Made by a program: the position numbers and the translations under genes. Shown one piece after another: positions 7,090 through 15,562 of a stretch of DNA of 64,000 nt. This DNA is from Streptomyces sp. SID12501 (GTDB lineage Bacteria; Actinomycetota; Actinomycetes; Streptomycetales; Streptomycetaceae). The notes beneath the pieces were generated by a model, which saw only the letters and a program-made list of their open reading frames with translations, did not search any database and was not told the DNA's origin. The stretch covers positions 186,001-250,000 of the forward strand of contig NZ_JAAGLU010000010.1 of the NCBI RefSeq assembly GCF_010550245.1. Direction: 5' to 3'. The first letter of the stretch is position 1; each line of letters begins with the position of its first letter.

Positions 7090-9606
7090 ATGTCCTCCAT
7101 GTCCGTACTGACGCGCGACGAAGCGCAAGCCCGTGCCACCCTCCTGGACGTCCACCGGTACACGGTCGAACTCGACCTCACCACCGGGGACGACACCTTC
7201 GACTCCCGTACCGTGATCCGCTTCGCGGTGGCGGCGGGCCACACCGGCGCGGACACGTTCGTCGAGGTCAGGCCCGCCGAGCTGCGATCGGCCACCCTCG
7301 ACGGCCACCCCCTGGACACCGGCACCCTCACCGACGGCCGACTGCCCCTGACGGGCCTCGCCGAGGGCGAGCACGAACTGCGCGTAGACGCCGCGATGAG
7401 CTACTCCCGCACCGGCGAGGGCATGCACCGCTTCACCGACCCCGTCGACGACGAGACCTACCTCTACACCCAGATGTCCCTGGAGGACGCGGCAGCCGTC
7501 TTCGCCAACTTCAACCAGCCCGACCTCAAGGCCGTCTTCGAGGTCACCGTGCGCGCCCTCGAGGGCTGGACCGTCCTCGCCAACGGCATCACCACCGAGA
7601 CCGCCGACGGGCTCTGGCAGGCCGCCCCCACCCCCCGCATCTCCACCTACCTCGTCGCCGTCGCCGCCGGCCCCTGGCACTCCGTCCGCAGCGAACACCG
7701 CGGCCTCCCCTTCGGCCTGCACTGCCGCCGCTCCCTCGCCCCCCACCTCGACACCGACGCCGACGAACTCCTCGACATCACGCGCGCGTGCTACGACCGC
7801 TACCACGAGAAGTTCGAGGAGCCCTACCCCTTCGACTCCTACGACCAGGCGTTCGTCCCCGAATTCAACTTCGGCGCCATGGAGAACCCCGGCCTCGTCA
7901 CCTTCCGCGACGAGTTCGTCTACCGCTCCGCCGTCACCGACACCGAACGCCAGACCCGCGCGATGGTCATCGCCCACGAAATGGCCCACATGTGGTTCGG
8001 CGACCTCGTCACCCTCCAGTGGTGGGACGACATCTGGCTGAACGAGTCCTTCGCCGAGTACATGGGCTACCAGACCCTCACCGAAGCCACCCGCTACACC
8101 GACACCTGGACCGACTTCGGCGTCTCCCGCAAGGCCTGGGGCTACGACGCCGACCAGCGCCCCTCCACCCACCCCGTCGCCCCCGAGGCCGTCGACGACA
8201 CCGCCGCCGCCCTCGTCAACTTCGACGGCATCTCCTACGCCAAGGGCGCCTCCGCGCTGCGTCAACTCGTCGCCTGGCTCGGCGAGAAGGACTTCCTGGC
8301 CGGCATCAACACCCACTTCGCCCGCCACCGCTTCGGCAACGCCACCCTCGCCGACTTCATCGACTCCCTCGCCGCCGCCACCGAACGAGACGTCCACGCC
8401 TGGGCCGACGCCTGGCTGCGCACCACAGGCGTCGACACCCTCACCCCGCGCCTCACCAACGGCGACGCCGGCGGTCACACCCTCACCGTCCGCCACGACG
8501 GCAGCCGCCCCCACCGCGTCGCCGTGGGCCTCTACGACCACGACGTCGCCGGCGACGGAACCCTCACCCTCCGCGAACGCCTCCACGTCGACGTCCCCCA
8601 GGACGCCCCGCAGCCCATCGGCAAGCGGCCCGCCCTGCTCCTCGTCAACGACGGCGACCTGACCTACGCCAAGGTCCGCTTCGACCCCGAATCCTTCAAA
8701 ACCGTCCGCGCAGCCCTCTCCGGCCTCCCCGACCCGCTCACCCGCGCGGTCGTCTGGAACTCCCTGCGCGACGCCGTACGCGACGGCCAACTCCCGCCCG
8801 CGGACTACCTGGAGACCGTCCGCGCCCACCTCCCGCGCGAAACCGACCTCGCTCTCGTCCAGGGCGTCCTCACCTTCGCCTCGACCGTCGTCGCCGACCG
8901 CTACCTGCCCCCGCAGGCACGCCCCGCCGCCCTGGCTGCCCTCGCCTCCCTGTGCCGCGACCTCATCCGCCGCACCGAGGACGGCGACCACCCCGGGCTG
9001 CGCCTCATCGCCGTACGGCACTTCATCGACGTCGCCGCCCACCCCGACACCATCGCCGCCTGGCTCGCCGACGGCACGGTCTCCGGCGGCCCCGAACTCG
9101 ACCCCGAACTGCGCTGGCGGGTCCTGGCCCGGCTCGCGGTCCTCGGCGCCACCGACGAGGCGGAGATCGACGCGGAACTCGCCCGCGACCCCAGCGCCTC
9201 CGGCCAGGAAGGCGCCGCCCGTTGCCGGGCCGCCCTGCCCGACCCCGAGGCCAAACTCCGGGCCTGGGAACAGATGTTCAACTCGGACGCGCTCTCCAAC
9301 TACCTCTTCGTCGCCACCGCCCAGGGCTTCTGGCAGCCCGAACAGACAGACCTCACCGAGGAGTACGTCGAGCGGTACTGGACCGACGCCGTCTCCGTCG
9401 CCGCCCGCCGGGGCCCCGCCATGGCCGACGCCGCCGGCCGCTGGGCCTTCCCGGCCCACGCCGTCACCCCCGACACCCTCCTCCTCGGCGAGGAGTGCCT
9501 GCGCGACGCCGCCCCGATACCGTCCCTGCGCCGCAAACTCGTCGACCAGCTCGACGACCTGAGCCGCGCACTGCGCGTACGGGAAGGGGCCCAGAAGCAG
9601 GCGTAA
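7090..9606 (+). CDS. pepN: Aminopeptidase N (M1 family)
   Basis: An 838-aa zinc aminopeptidase of the M1 family that removes N-terminal residues from peptides in the cytoplasm. Domain I is a beta sandwich (1-220). The exopeptidase motif GAMEN is at 262-266. The zinc site is His296-Glu297-His300 (HEMAHMW) with Glu319 in NESFAEYMG. A long C-terminal ERAP1_C helical domain follows. Length is typical of actinobacterial PepN. There are two possible ATGs, 7090 and 7099. It is separated from the receiver gene by about 115 bp and probably has its own promoter. Confidence 0.95.
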   Translation: MSSMSVLTRDEAQARATLLDVHRYTVELDLTTGDDTFDSRTVIRFAVAAGHTGADTFVEVRPAELRSATLDGHPLDTGTLTDGRLPLTGLAEGEHELRVDAAMSYSRTGEGMHRFTDPVDDETYLYTQMSLEDAAAVFANFNQPDLKAVFEVTVRALEGWTVLANGITTETADGLWQAAPTPRISTYLVAVAAGPWHSVRSEHRGLPFGLHCRRSLAPHLDTDADELLDITRACYDRYHEKFEEPYPFDSYDQAFVPEFNFGAMENPGLVTFRDEFVYRSAVTDTERQTRAMVIAHEMAHMWFGDLVTLQWWDDIWLNESFAEYMGYQTLTEATRYTDTWTDFGVSRKAWGYDADQRPSTHPVAPEAVDDTAAALVNFDGISYAKGASALRQLVAWLGEKDFLAGINTHFARHRFGNATLADFIDSLAAATERDVHAWADAWLRTTGVDTLTPRLTNGDAGGHTLTVRHDGSRPHRVAVGLYDHDVAGDGTLTLRERLHVDVPQDAPQPIGKRPALLLVNDGDLTYAKVRFDPESFKTVRAALSGLPDPLTRAVVWNSLRDAVRDGQLPPADYLETVRAHLPRETDLALVQGVLTFASTVVADRYLPPQARPAALAALASLCRDLIRRTEDGDHPGLRLIAVRHFIDVAAHPDTIAAWLADGTVSGGPELDPELRWRVLARLAVLGATDEAEIDAELARDPSASGQEGAARCRAALPDPEAKLRAWEQMFNSDALSNYLFVATAQGFWQPEQTDLTEEYVERYWTDAVSVAARRGPAMADAAGRWAFPAHAVTPDTLLLGEECLRDAAPIPSLRRKLVDQLDDLSRALRVREGAQKQA

Positions 9607-9659
9607 CGCCCCCACTGTCCGAAGCGGGTTCGGGCAACGGGTACGCGTACGGGTGCACA

Positions 9660-9690
9660 TGTGGGGCCTGGGGACACCCCCTGCCCCACA
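9660..9690. other. Intergenic hairpin between pepN and the decarboxylase gene
   Basis: TGTGGGG pairs with CCCCACA, with a second GGGG/CCCC helix inside around an ACA loop. No T-run follows. It could end pepN transcription or lie in the leader of the next operon. Confidence 0.45.
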
Positions 9691-9810
9691 CACCCGCCCG
9701 ACGACAACCCCGTACCCCCTTTCGGGTTCCGATCGTTGGTCTTCCCGGGCGCGTCGCCCCGGCCCCGTCCAAGCTGGAACTCCCCAGCCACGCGCCCCGG
9801 GAGGACCACC

Positions 9811-11181
9811 ATGCGCATGCCGCCCCTCGCCTCAGGAGCCGAAGGCCCCGACGCCCTGCGGCCGTTGCTCGACACGGTCCTCGGCGCCCTCGCGGACGGC
9901 GGACACGCGCGCGGAGGCCCCCTCCCGGCCGGCGGACCGGAAACCGTCGCCCGGCGGATACGCGCCGCGGTCGGGGACGTACTGCCCGACAAGGGCGACC
10001 CCAACGCCCTGTACGACCTCGTGCGCGCCCTCGCCGAAGGCGCCGCCGACCCCGCCCACCCCCACTGCGCCGCCCACCTGCACTGCCCGCCCCTCGCCGT
10101 CGCCACAGCCGCCGACCTCGCCGCCAGTGCCCTCAACCCGTCCCTCGACTCCTGGGACCAGGCCCCGGCCGCCTCCGAGCTGGAAACCCTCGTCGCGCGC
10201 GCCCTCGCCGCCGAGACCGGCGCCGCCGACGCCCTTGTCACCACCGGCGGCACCGAGTCCAACCAACTCGCCCTGCTCCTCGCCCGCGAGGCACACGGCG
10301 GCGGCGGTGTCCGCCTCGTGTGCGGCGCCAACGCCCACCACTCCCTGGCCCGCGCCGTCTGGCTCCTCGGCCTCCCCGAACCCGTCGTCGTCCCCGCCCC
10401 CGCCGGCACCCTCGACCCGGCCGCCCTCGACGAAGCCCTCACCGCGCTGCCAGGCCCTCGCGGCACGCTCCTCGTCGCCGCCACGGCCGGGACGACCGAC
10501 GCCGGGCTCATCGACCCGCTGCCCCGGATCGCGGCCCTCTGCGCAGCCCACGGCGCCCGGCTCCACATCGACGCCGCGTACGGCGGCGGACTCCTCTTCA
10601 GCGAACGCCACCGCATCAAACTCGCCGGCCTCGAACACGCCGACACCGTCACCCTCGACCTGCACAAACTCGGCTGGCAACCCGTCGCCGCAGGCCTCCT
10701 CACCGTCAAGAACCCCAGCGACCTCACCGCCCTCGCCCAACACGCCGACTATCTCAACGCCGACGACGACACCGAAGCAGGCCTCCCCGACCTCCTCGGC
10801 CGCTCCCTGCGCACCACCCGGCGACCCGACGTCCTCAAGATCGCCGTCACCCTCAAAACCCTCGGCCGCGACGGACTCGGCGCACTCGTCGACCAGGTCT
10901 GCGCCCACGCCCACGAGTTCGCCCACCTCGTCCGGACCCACCCCGGCTTCGAACTCCACGACCCGCCCACCATCAGCACCGTGCTCTTCCGGCCCACCGG
11001 AGCAACCGACGACGCCGTCGCCGCCGTACGACGAAAACTCCTCCACGACGGCCGCGCCGTCCTCGGCCGCGCCCACCTCGACGGCCGCCTCTGGCTCAAG
11101 GCCACCCTCCTCAACCCCCACACCCGGCCGGACGACCTGGCCGCACTCCTGAAGCTGGTGGAAGGAAACACCCCCCGATGA
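9811..11181 (+). CDS. PLP-dependent group II decarboxylase (lysine/ornithine/diaminobutyrate type)
   Basis: A 456-aa enzyme of the DesA / aromatic-L-amino-acid decarboxylase group. The PLP lysine is Lys286 in DLHKLGWQP, the ring-contacting Asp254 lies in HIDAAYGG, and TTGGTESN forms the phosphate pocket. The HLHCPPL...NPSLDSWDQ segment closely resembles siderophore decarboxylases such as DesA (lysine to cadaverine). ATG 9811 has GGGAGGACC upstream. The stop overlaps the next start as ATGA, so it is translationally coupled to an amine N-hydroxylase, which supports a role in hydroxamate siderophore precursor supply. The exact amino acid substrate cannot be told from sequence. Confidence 0.9.
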   Translation: MRMPPLASGAEGPDALRPLLDTVLGALADGGHARGGPLPAGGPETVARRIRAAVGDVLPDKGDPNALYDLVRALAEGAADPAHPHCAAHLHCPPLAVATAADLAASALNPSLDSWDQAPAASELETLVARALAAETGAADALVTTGGTESNQLALLLAREAHGGGGVRLVCGANAHHSLARAVWLLGLPEPVVVPAPAGTLDPAALDEALTALPGPRGTLLVAATAGTTDAGLIDPLPRIAALCAAHGARLHIDAAYGGGLLFSERHRIKLAGLEHADTVTLDLHKLGWQPVAAGLLTVKNPSDLTALAQHADYLNADDDTEAGLPDLLGRSLRTTRRPDVLKIAVTLKTLGRDGLGALVDQVCAHAHEFAHLVRTHPGFELHDPPTISTVLFRPTGATDDAVAAVRRKLLHDGRAVLGRAHLDGRLWLKATLLNPHTRPDDLAALLKLVEGNTPR

Positions 11182-12644
11182 AACCCCCCACACCCGCCGA
11201 CAACCCGGCCGCCACCCCCACCCCCGACGACCCCCACGACCTCGTCGGCATCGGCATCGGCCCCTGCAACCTCTCCCTCGCCGCGCTCGCCCACCCCCTC
11301 CCCGACCTCGACACCGTCTTCTACGAACAACACCCCCGTTTCGACTGGCACCCCGGACTCCTCATCGACGGCGCCACCGTCCAAGTCCCCTTCCTCGCCG
11401 ACCTGGTGACCCTCGCCGACCCCGCCAGCCCCTGGTCCTTCCTCAGCTATCTCAAGAGCCGCGACCGGCTCTTCCCGTTCTACTTCGCCGAGCGTTTCCA
11501 CATCCAGCGCGCCGAATACGACGCCTACTGCCGCTGGGTCAGCGAGAACCTGCCCCGACTGCACTTCGGACACCAGGTCGACGCCGTCCGCTGGAACCCC
11601 GAACGGGACCTGTTCGAAGTCGACTTCACCCAACTCGACGCCGACGGAGAAGCCGAGGCCCTCGGCCGGACGTACACGAAGAACGTCGTCCTCGGCATCG
11701 GCAGCGAGCCCTACATCCCCGAGCCCCTCAAACCCCTCGTCGAAGCCCCCACCGTGCCTGTCCTGCACGCGGCCGACTACCTCGCCCACCGCGACCGGCT
11801 CCTCACCGCCGAACACGTCACCGTCATCGGCTCAGGACAGACCGGCGCCGAGATCTTCCTCGACCTCCTGCGCCACCGCCCCGCCGGACGCGAGAAGATC
11901 CACTGGCTGGGACGCACCGAGGCCTTCGCGCCCATGGAGTACTCCAAACTCGGCCTCGAACACTTCACCCCCGACCACACCCGCTACTTCCACGCCCTCA
12001 CCGAACCCGTGCGCGACCGCCTCGTCGCCGCCCAGTGGCAACTCCACAAAGGCATCGGCGCAGACACCATCGCCGCCATCCACGACGAGCTCTACCGCCG
12101 TACCCTCCACGGCGGCTGGCCCGAAGCAGTCCTCACCCCCGGGGTCCGCGTCCGCACCGCCGGCCGCGTCGCCACCACCAAGGTCGAACTCCACCTCGAA
12201 CACACCCAGCAGGGCACGCGTTCCCGGCTCACCACCGACGCCGTCGTCCTCGCCACCGGCTACCGCGACCGCCCCCTCGACCGCGTCCTCGCCGGCCTCG
12301 ACCCCTACCTTCGCCGCGACAACGCCGAACGCCCGCGTATCGACGACCGGTTCAGACTCGTCCTCGACCCCGCCGTCACCGCCTCCGGCAGCCAGGTCTA
12401 CGTCCAGAACGCCGAACTCCACACCCACGGCGTCGGCACCCCCGACCTCGGACTCGTCGCCTGGCGCAGCGCCGCCATCCTCAACTCCCTCACCGGCAAG
12501 TCCCCTTACCCCCAGCCGGCCAGAACCGCCTTCACCACCTTCGGCCTCGAACCACCACTGCCCCAGGTCCCGACTCCCCGGCAGAGCCAGGAACGAGAAA
12601 AGGGCCAGCACCATGTGCTGACCCCTCTCGTGGAAGGAATCTGA
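11178..12644 (+). CDS. Lysine/ornithine N-monooxygenase (siderophore type)
   Basis: A 488-aa class B flavin monooxygenase that N-hydroxylates a primary amine using FAD, NADPH and O2, as IucD, PvdA and DesB do. The FAD motif is GIGIGPCNLSLA near residue 25, the NADPH motif VIGSGQTGAEIF in the middle, and the C-terminal LATGYRDRP motif is present. QNAELHTHGVGTPDLGL matches the family. ATG 11178 overlaps the upstream stop and has GGAAGG before it. No IucA/IucC synthetase or acyltransferase follows within the window, unlike the des cluster. The last 20 residues look non-conserved and may be a read-through tail. Confidence 0.92.
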   Translation: MKPPTPADNPAATPTPDDPHDLVGIGIGPCNLSLAALAHPLPDLDTVFYEQHPRFDWHPGLLIDGATVQVPFLADLVTLADPASPWSFLSYLKSRDRLFPFYFAERFHIQRAEYDAYCRWVSENLPRLHFGHQVDAVRWNPERDLFEVDFTQLDADGEAEALGRTYTKNVVLGIGSEPYIPEPLKPLVEAPTVPVLHAADYLAHRDRLLTAEHVTVIGSGQTGAEIFLDLLRHRPAGREKIHWLGRTEAFAPMEYSKLGLEHFTPDHTRYFHALTEPVRDRLVAAQWQLHKGIGADTIAAIHDELYRRTLHGGWPEAVLTPGVRVRTAGRVATTKVELHLEHTQQGTRSRLTTDAVVLATGYRDRPLDRVLAGLDPYLRRDNAERPRIDDRFRLVLDPAVTASGSQVYVQNAELHTHGVGTPDLGLVAWRSAAILNSLTGKSPYPQPARTAFTTFGLEPPLPQVPTPRQSQEREKGQHHVLTPLVEGI

Positions 12645-12680
12645 GGATCCGGGGAATCCGAGGCAACCCGCCGCCTGCCG

Positions 12681-12708
12681 GAGACCGCCGACCGGAGACC
12701 GCCGACCG
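12681..12708. repeat. Two-copy 14-bp direct repeat
   Basis: GAGACCGCCGACCG occurs twice in tandem (12681-12694 and 12695-12708), in the gap between the N-hydroxylase and the convergent nucleotidase gene. No function is apparent. Confidence 0.7.
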
Positions 12709-12732
12709 GAAACGGCCTACGGAGACCGGTGA

Positions 12733-14538
12733 CTAGAACACCGGCGTGCCGTCGCGCGTCAGCTTCCAGTCCACCGACGCGAACTCCTTCGGATCCAGCA
12801 CACCCTTCGCCGTCACCCACTCGGAGATCCGCGTCCGGATCTCCGTCGACTCCGACCACAGCTCCTGCGCCGACGCCACATGCGGGAACGCCCCGCCGCC
12901 GTTGGCACGGTAGTTGTTCACCGCGAACACGAACTGCTGGGCGTCGTCCAGCGCGGCACCGTTGTAGGCCAGGTTCTTGATCCGCGAACCGGCCGCCTGC
13001 GCGATGTCGATGTCGTACGTCAGACCCGACACGTAGTCGTAGTTGTAGTCCGGCCGGTTCGCCGCGTTCGTCAGCTTCTCCACGTCGATCACCGCGCCCG
13101 CCGCCGTCTGCACGAAGTACTGCGCCGAGTACTCCAGGTACGCCCGCACCTGCGCGCCCGTCAGCAACTTCGCGACCAGCGTGTTGTCGTACACATACAG
13201 ACTCGACAGATCCCGGATCGTCACCTGGCCGGCCGGGATCGCCGACGTCCTCGAGAACGGCGACGCCTGCGCGATCACCGGCAGCGACGCATACGACGTC
13301 CCCACCAGCGCCGCCTTCACGACGTCCTCCTGGACCTTCGTGATCAGGTCGATGATCGGAGCGTCCTTGTAACGCGCCTCGACCGTCGTCAACGTCTCCG
13401 TCGCCGTACCGACCACCTGGTTGACGTACGCCACGACAACGTCGTGCTCGTCCTTCAGCAGCTTGGTGATCCTCGGGTCGTCCGCGACCGTCTTCGAGTC
13501 ACGCACGGTCGCCGCGACCGACTCGACAGCCCACTTACCCTTCTCGAACACCAGCTCGACATCGAACAGCGACAGCCGCTCCGCGTACGCCAGCGGCTCC
13601 GACAGCACCACCGTCTTGCCGGTCGCCGTGTTCGTGACCTTCAGCTCGGCGATCTCCGTGTGCGCGTGACCGACCAGAATCGCGTCGATACCCGGCACCT
13701 GCTGCGCCACGAGAGCCGCCGAGTTCTCGACGTACGGCAGCTGGTCACCGTACGAGGAAGTCCCCGAGGACCCCGAGTGCGCCGACACGACGACCACGTC
13801 CGCACCCATCGAACGCAGCTTCGGCACCCACTTCGCCGCCTGCTCCTCCAGACCCGGGAACGTCAGCTTCCCCTGCACGTACGCCTTGTCCCAGATCGCG
13901 ATACCCGGGTTCGTCAGCCCCAGCACAGCCACCTTGACCGGCGGAGCACCCTTCACATGGAACGTCTTCATGAGGTACGGAGGGAACGCCGGCTTCAGCG
14001 TCTTCGCGTCCAGCGCGTTCGCACCCAGCAGCGGGAAACGGCACTGCGACTCGAACTTGCGCAGCGTCTCGATGCCGTAGTTGAACTCGTGGTTGCCGAG
14101 TGCCACCGCGTCGTACCCGATGGCGTTCATCGCCTGCGCCATCGGGTGCACCGGGCCGCCCTTGGCGGTGATCGGGTCGACCTTCGCGTAGTAGTACGTC
14201 AGCGGGGTGCCCTGGATCGTGTCGCCCGCGTCGAGCAGCAGCGTGTTGCAGCGCCCCTTCTCCTTGCGGACCTGCTCCACCAGCGTCGAGATACGGGCCA
14301 GCCCCTGCGCGTTGCCCTTCGCGTCGGAGTACTCCGCGTTCTTGAAGTAGTCCCAGTTGAAGATGTGACCGTGCAGGTCGGTCGTGCCCATCACGGTCAG
14401 GGAGTAACGCTTCACCGGCTTCGCGGGCTTCTTCGCCTCCGCGGCCTGCGCCGCCGGAGCCACGACAGCACTGGTCAGCGCCACCCCCGCCCCGGTCACA
14501 GCGGACTTCTTCAGGAACTTCCGGCGGTTCAACGGCAT
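12733..14538 (-). CDS. Tat-exported 5'-nucleotidase / 2',3'-cyclic phosphodiesterase family protein
   Basis: A 601-aa protein with a twin-arginine signal (RRKFLKKS, then a hydrophobic stretch to AQAAEA), so it is exported folded. The calcineurin-like domain carries the dimetal motifs DLHGH, DAGDT, GNHEFNYG, SAHSG and GHAH; the C-terminal 5'-nucleotidase domain has NNYRANGGG. It would hydrolyse nucleotides outside the cell and release phosphate and nucleosides. GAGGAG lies 8 nt before ATG 14538. The promoter region, only 150 bp, is shared with the divergent SIMPL gene. I see no PHO-box repeat that I would trust. Confidence 0.93.
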   Translation of the reverse strand: MPLNRRKFLKKSAVTGAGVALTSAVVAPAAQAAEAKKPAKPVKRYSLTVMGTTDLHGHIFNWDYFKNAEYSDAKGNAQGLARISTLVEQVRKEKGRCNTLLLDAGDTIQGTPLTYYYAKVDPITAKGGPVHPMAQAMNAIGYDAVALGNHEFNYGIETLRKFESQCRFPLLGANALDAKTLKPAFPPYLMKTFHVKGAPPVKVAVLGLTNPGIAIWDKAYVQGKLTFPGLEEQAAKWVPKLRSMGADVVVVSAHSGSSGTSSYGDQLPYVENSAALVAQQVPGIDAILVGHAHTEIAELKVTNTATGKTVVLSEPLAYAERLSLFDVELVFEKGKWAVESVAATVRDSKTVADDPRITKLLKDEHDVVVAYVNQVVGTATETLTTVEARYKDAPIIDLITKVQEDVVKAALVGTSYASLPVIAQASPFSRTSAIPAGQVTIRDLSSLYVYDNTLVAKLLTGAQVRAYLEYSAQYFVQTAAGAVIDVEKLTNAANRPDYNYDYVSGLTYDIDIAQAAGSRIKNLAYNGAALDDAQQFVFAVNNYRANGGGAFPHVASAQELWSESTEIRTRISEWVTAKGVLDPKEFASVDWKLTRDGTPVF

Positions 14539-14688
14539 GTTTCGGGCTCCTCGGGGAATGGTCAACGACGCGCGTAGATTCTGACCCGCGCACGACCGGT
14601 GGCAACAGCCCCCAAAGGTTTCGATCTGGTGACCGGCAGACTCCGCAACACGGTCCGCAACCGCCCTACGAGTGACAGAGTGGGGCGT

Positions 14689-15405
14689 ATGACCTCCAGC
14701 CCGGAGCACCCCACAGCTGTCCCCTACGGCACCCCGGACGCCCCCCGCATCGCCGTCCGTGGCGAAGCCCACCTCGAAGTCGACCCCGAGATCGCCCGCA
14801 TCGGTATCACGATCGGCGCAAGGGGCACGGACCGCCGCTCGGCACTGGACGACCTGACCCGCCGCAACACCACCGTCCTGGACCTCGTGAAGACCTACGG
14901 CGAGGCGGTGGAACGCCTGGAGACAGGAGCCTTCTCCATCACCCCGGAACTCACCAAACACGGCCGCGGAGAACGCGTCCGCGCCTACCACGGCCGCGTC
15001 CACCTCACCGCCGAACTCACCGACTTCACCGCCCTCGGCGAACTGACCAGCAAACTCGCCGACCTGGACCTCACCGGCGTCGACGGCCCCTGGTGGGCCC
15101 TGCGCCCCGACTCCCCGGCCCACCGCGACGCCCGCCGACAAGCCGTACGGGAGGCGGTGCAAAGGGCTCGCGAGTACGCGGAAGCCCTGGGCACCTCGCT
15201 GGCGGCCCTGGTGGAGCTGGCGGACGTGGGCGCCGAGGCCGCCCAGCCCATGGAGTACGGGGTCCAGTCCCGTTCTCTCCGTCGCGCGGCCTTCGCCGGA
15301 GCCGAGGTCGCGGACGAGGCCGCGCCACTCGATCTGGAGCCGCAGCGGCAACAGGTCTACGCACAGGTGAACGCCCGCTTCACAATGGTGCCGCCACAGC
15401 TGTGA
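14689..15405 (+). CDS. SIMPL-domain (DUF541) protein
   Basis: A 238-aa protein of the SIMPL/DUF541 family: an N-terminal VRGEAHLEVDPEIARIGITIGARG strand region, a helical middle (RRNTTVLDLVKTYG) and the ARRQAVREAVQRAREYAEALG segment typical of the family, followed by DVGAEAAQP. Most bacterial members are exported, but no signal peptide is visible here, so it is probably cytoplasmic. Function is not established; relatives are linked to stress tolerance. ATG 14689 has GGGG close by. It is divergent from the nucleotidase gene. Confidence 0.85.
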   Translation: MTSSPEHPTAVPYGTPDAPRIAVRGEAHLEVDPEIARIGITIGARGTDRRSALDDLTRRNTTVLDLVKTYGEAVERLETGAFSITPELTKHGRGERVRAYHGRVHLTAELTDFTALGELTSKLADLDLTGVDGPWWALRPDSPAHRDARRQAVREAVQRAREYAEALGTSLAALVELADVGAEAAQPMEYGVQSRSLRRAAFAGAEVADEAAPLDLEPQRQQVYAQVNARFTMVPPQL

Positions 15406-15528
15406 ACAGGCTTACCGCCAGGCTTGCGATCAGGGCACTGAAATGCTCATCGGAGCAACCCGGCGCGCAATTCAACAGTTGTCAATAACCCTTCACGCAA
15501 CGGTTGTTGAGTAGTCATGCAGCGCCAA

Positions 15529-15556
15529 TTCGCTACCCACCGGTAAGGCCTACGCT
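15529..15556 (+). promoter_or_regulatory. Candidate promoter for a leaderless pyk mRNA
   Basis: TTCGCT (15529-15534) and TACGCT (15551-15556) are 16 bp apart. The -10 ends 7 nt before the pyk ATG, which would place the transcript start at the ATG itself. This fits the absence of an SD sequence before pyk. Confidence 0.45.
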
Positions 15557-15562
15557 CGAAGT

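Noticed and set aside
7081..9693. A very long open frame antisense to pepN
   Set aside because: Low-complexity Gly/Val/Glu translation created by third-position GC of pepN; no motifs.
9607..9810. DmdR/IdeR iron box before the siderophore-type genes
   Set aside because: No TTAGGTTAGG-like inverted repeat is visible.
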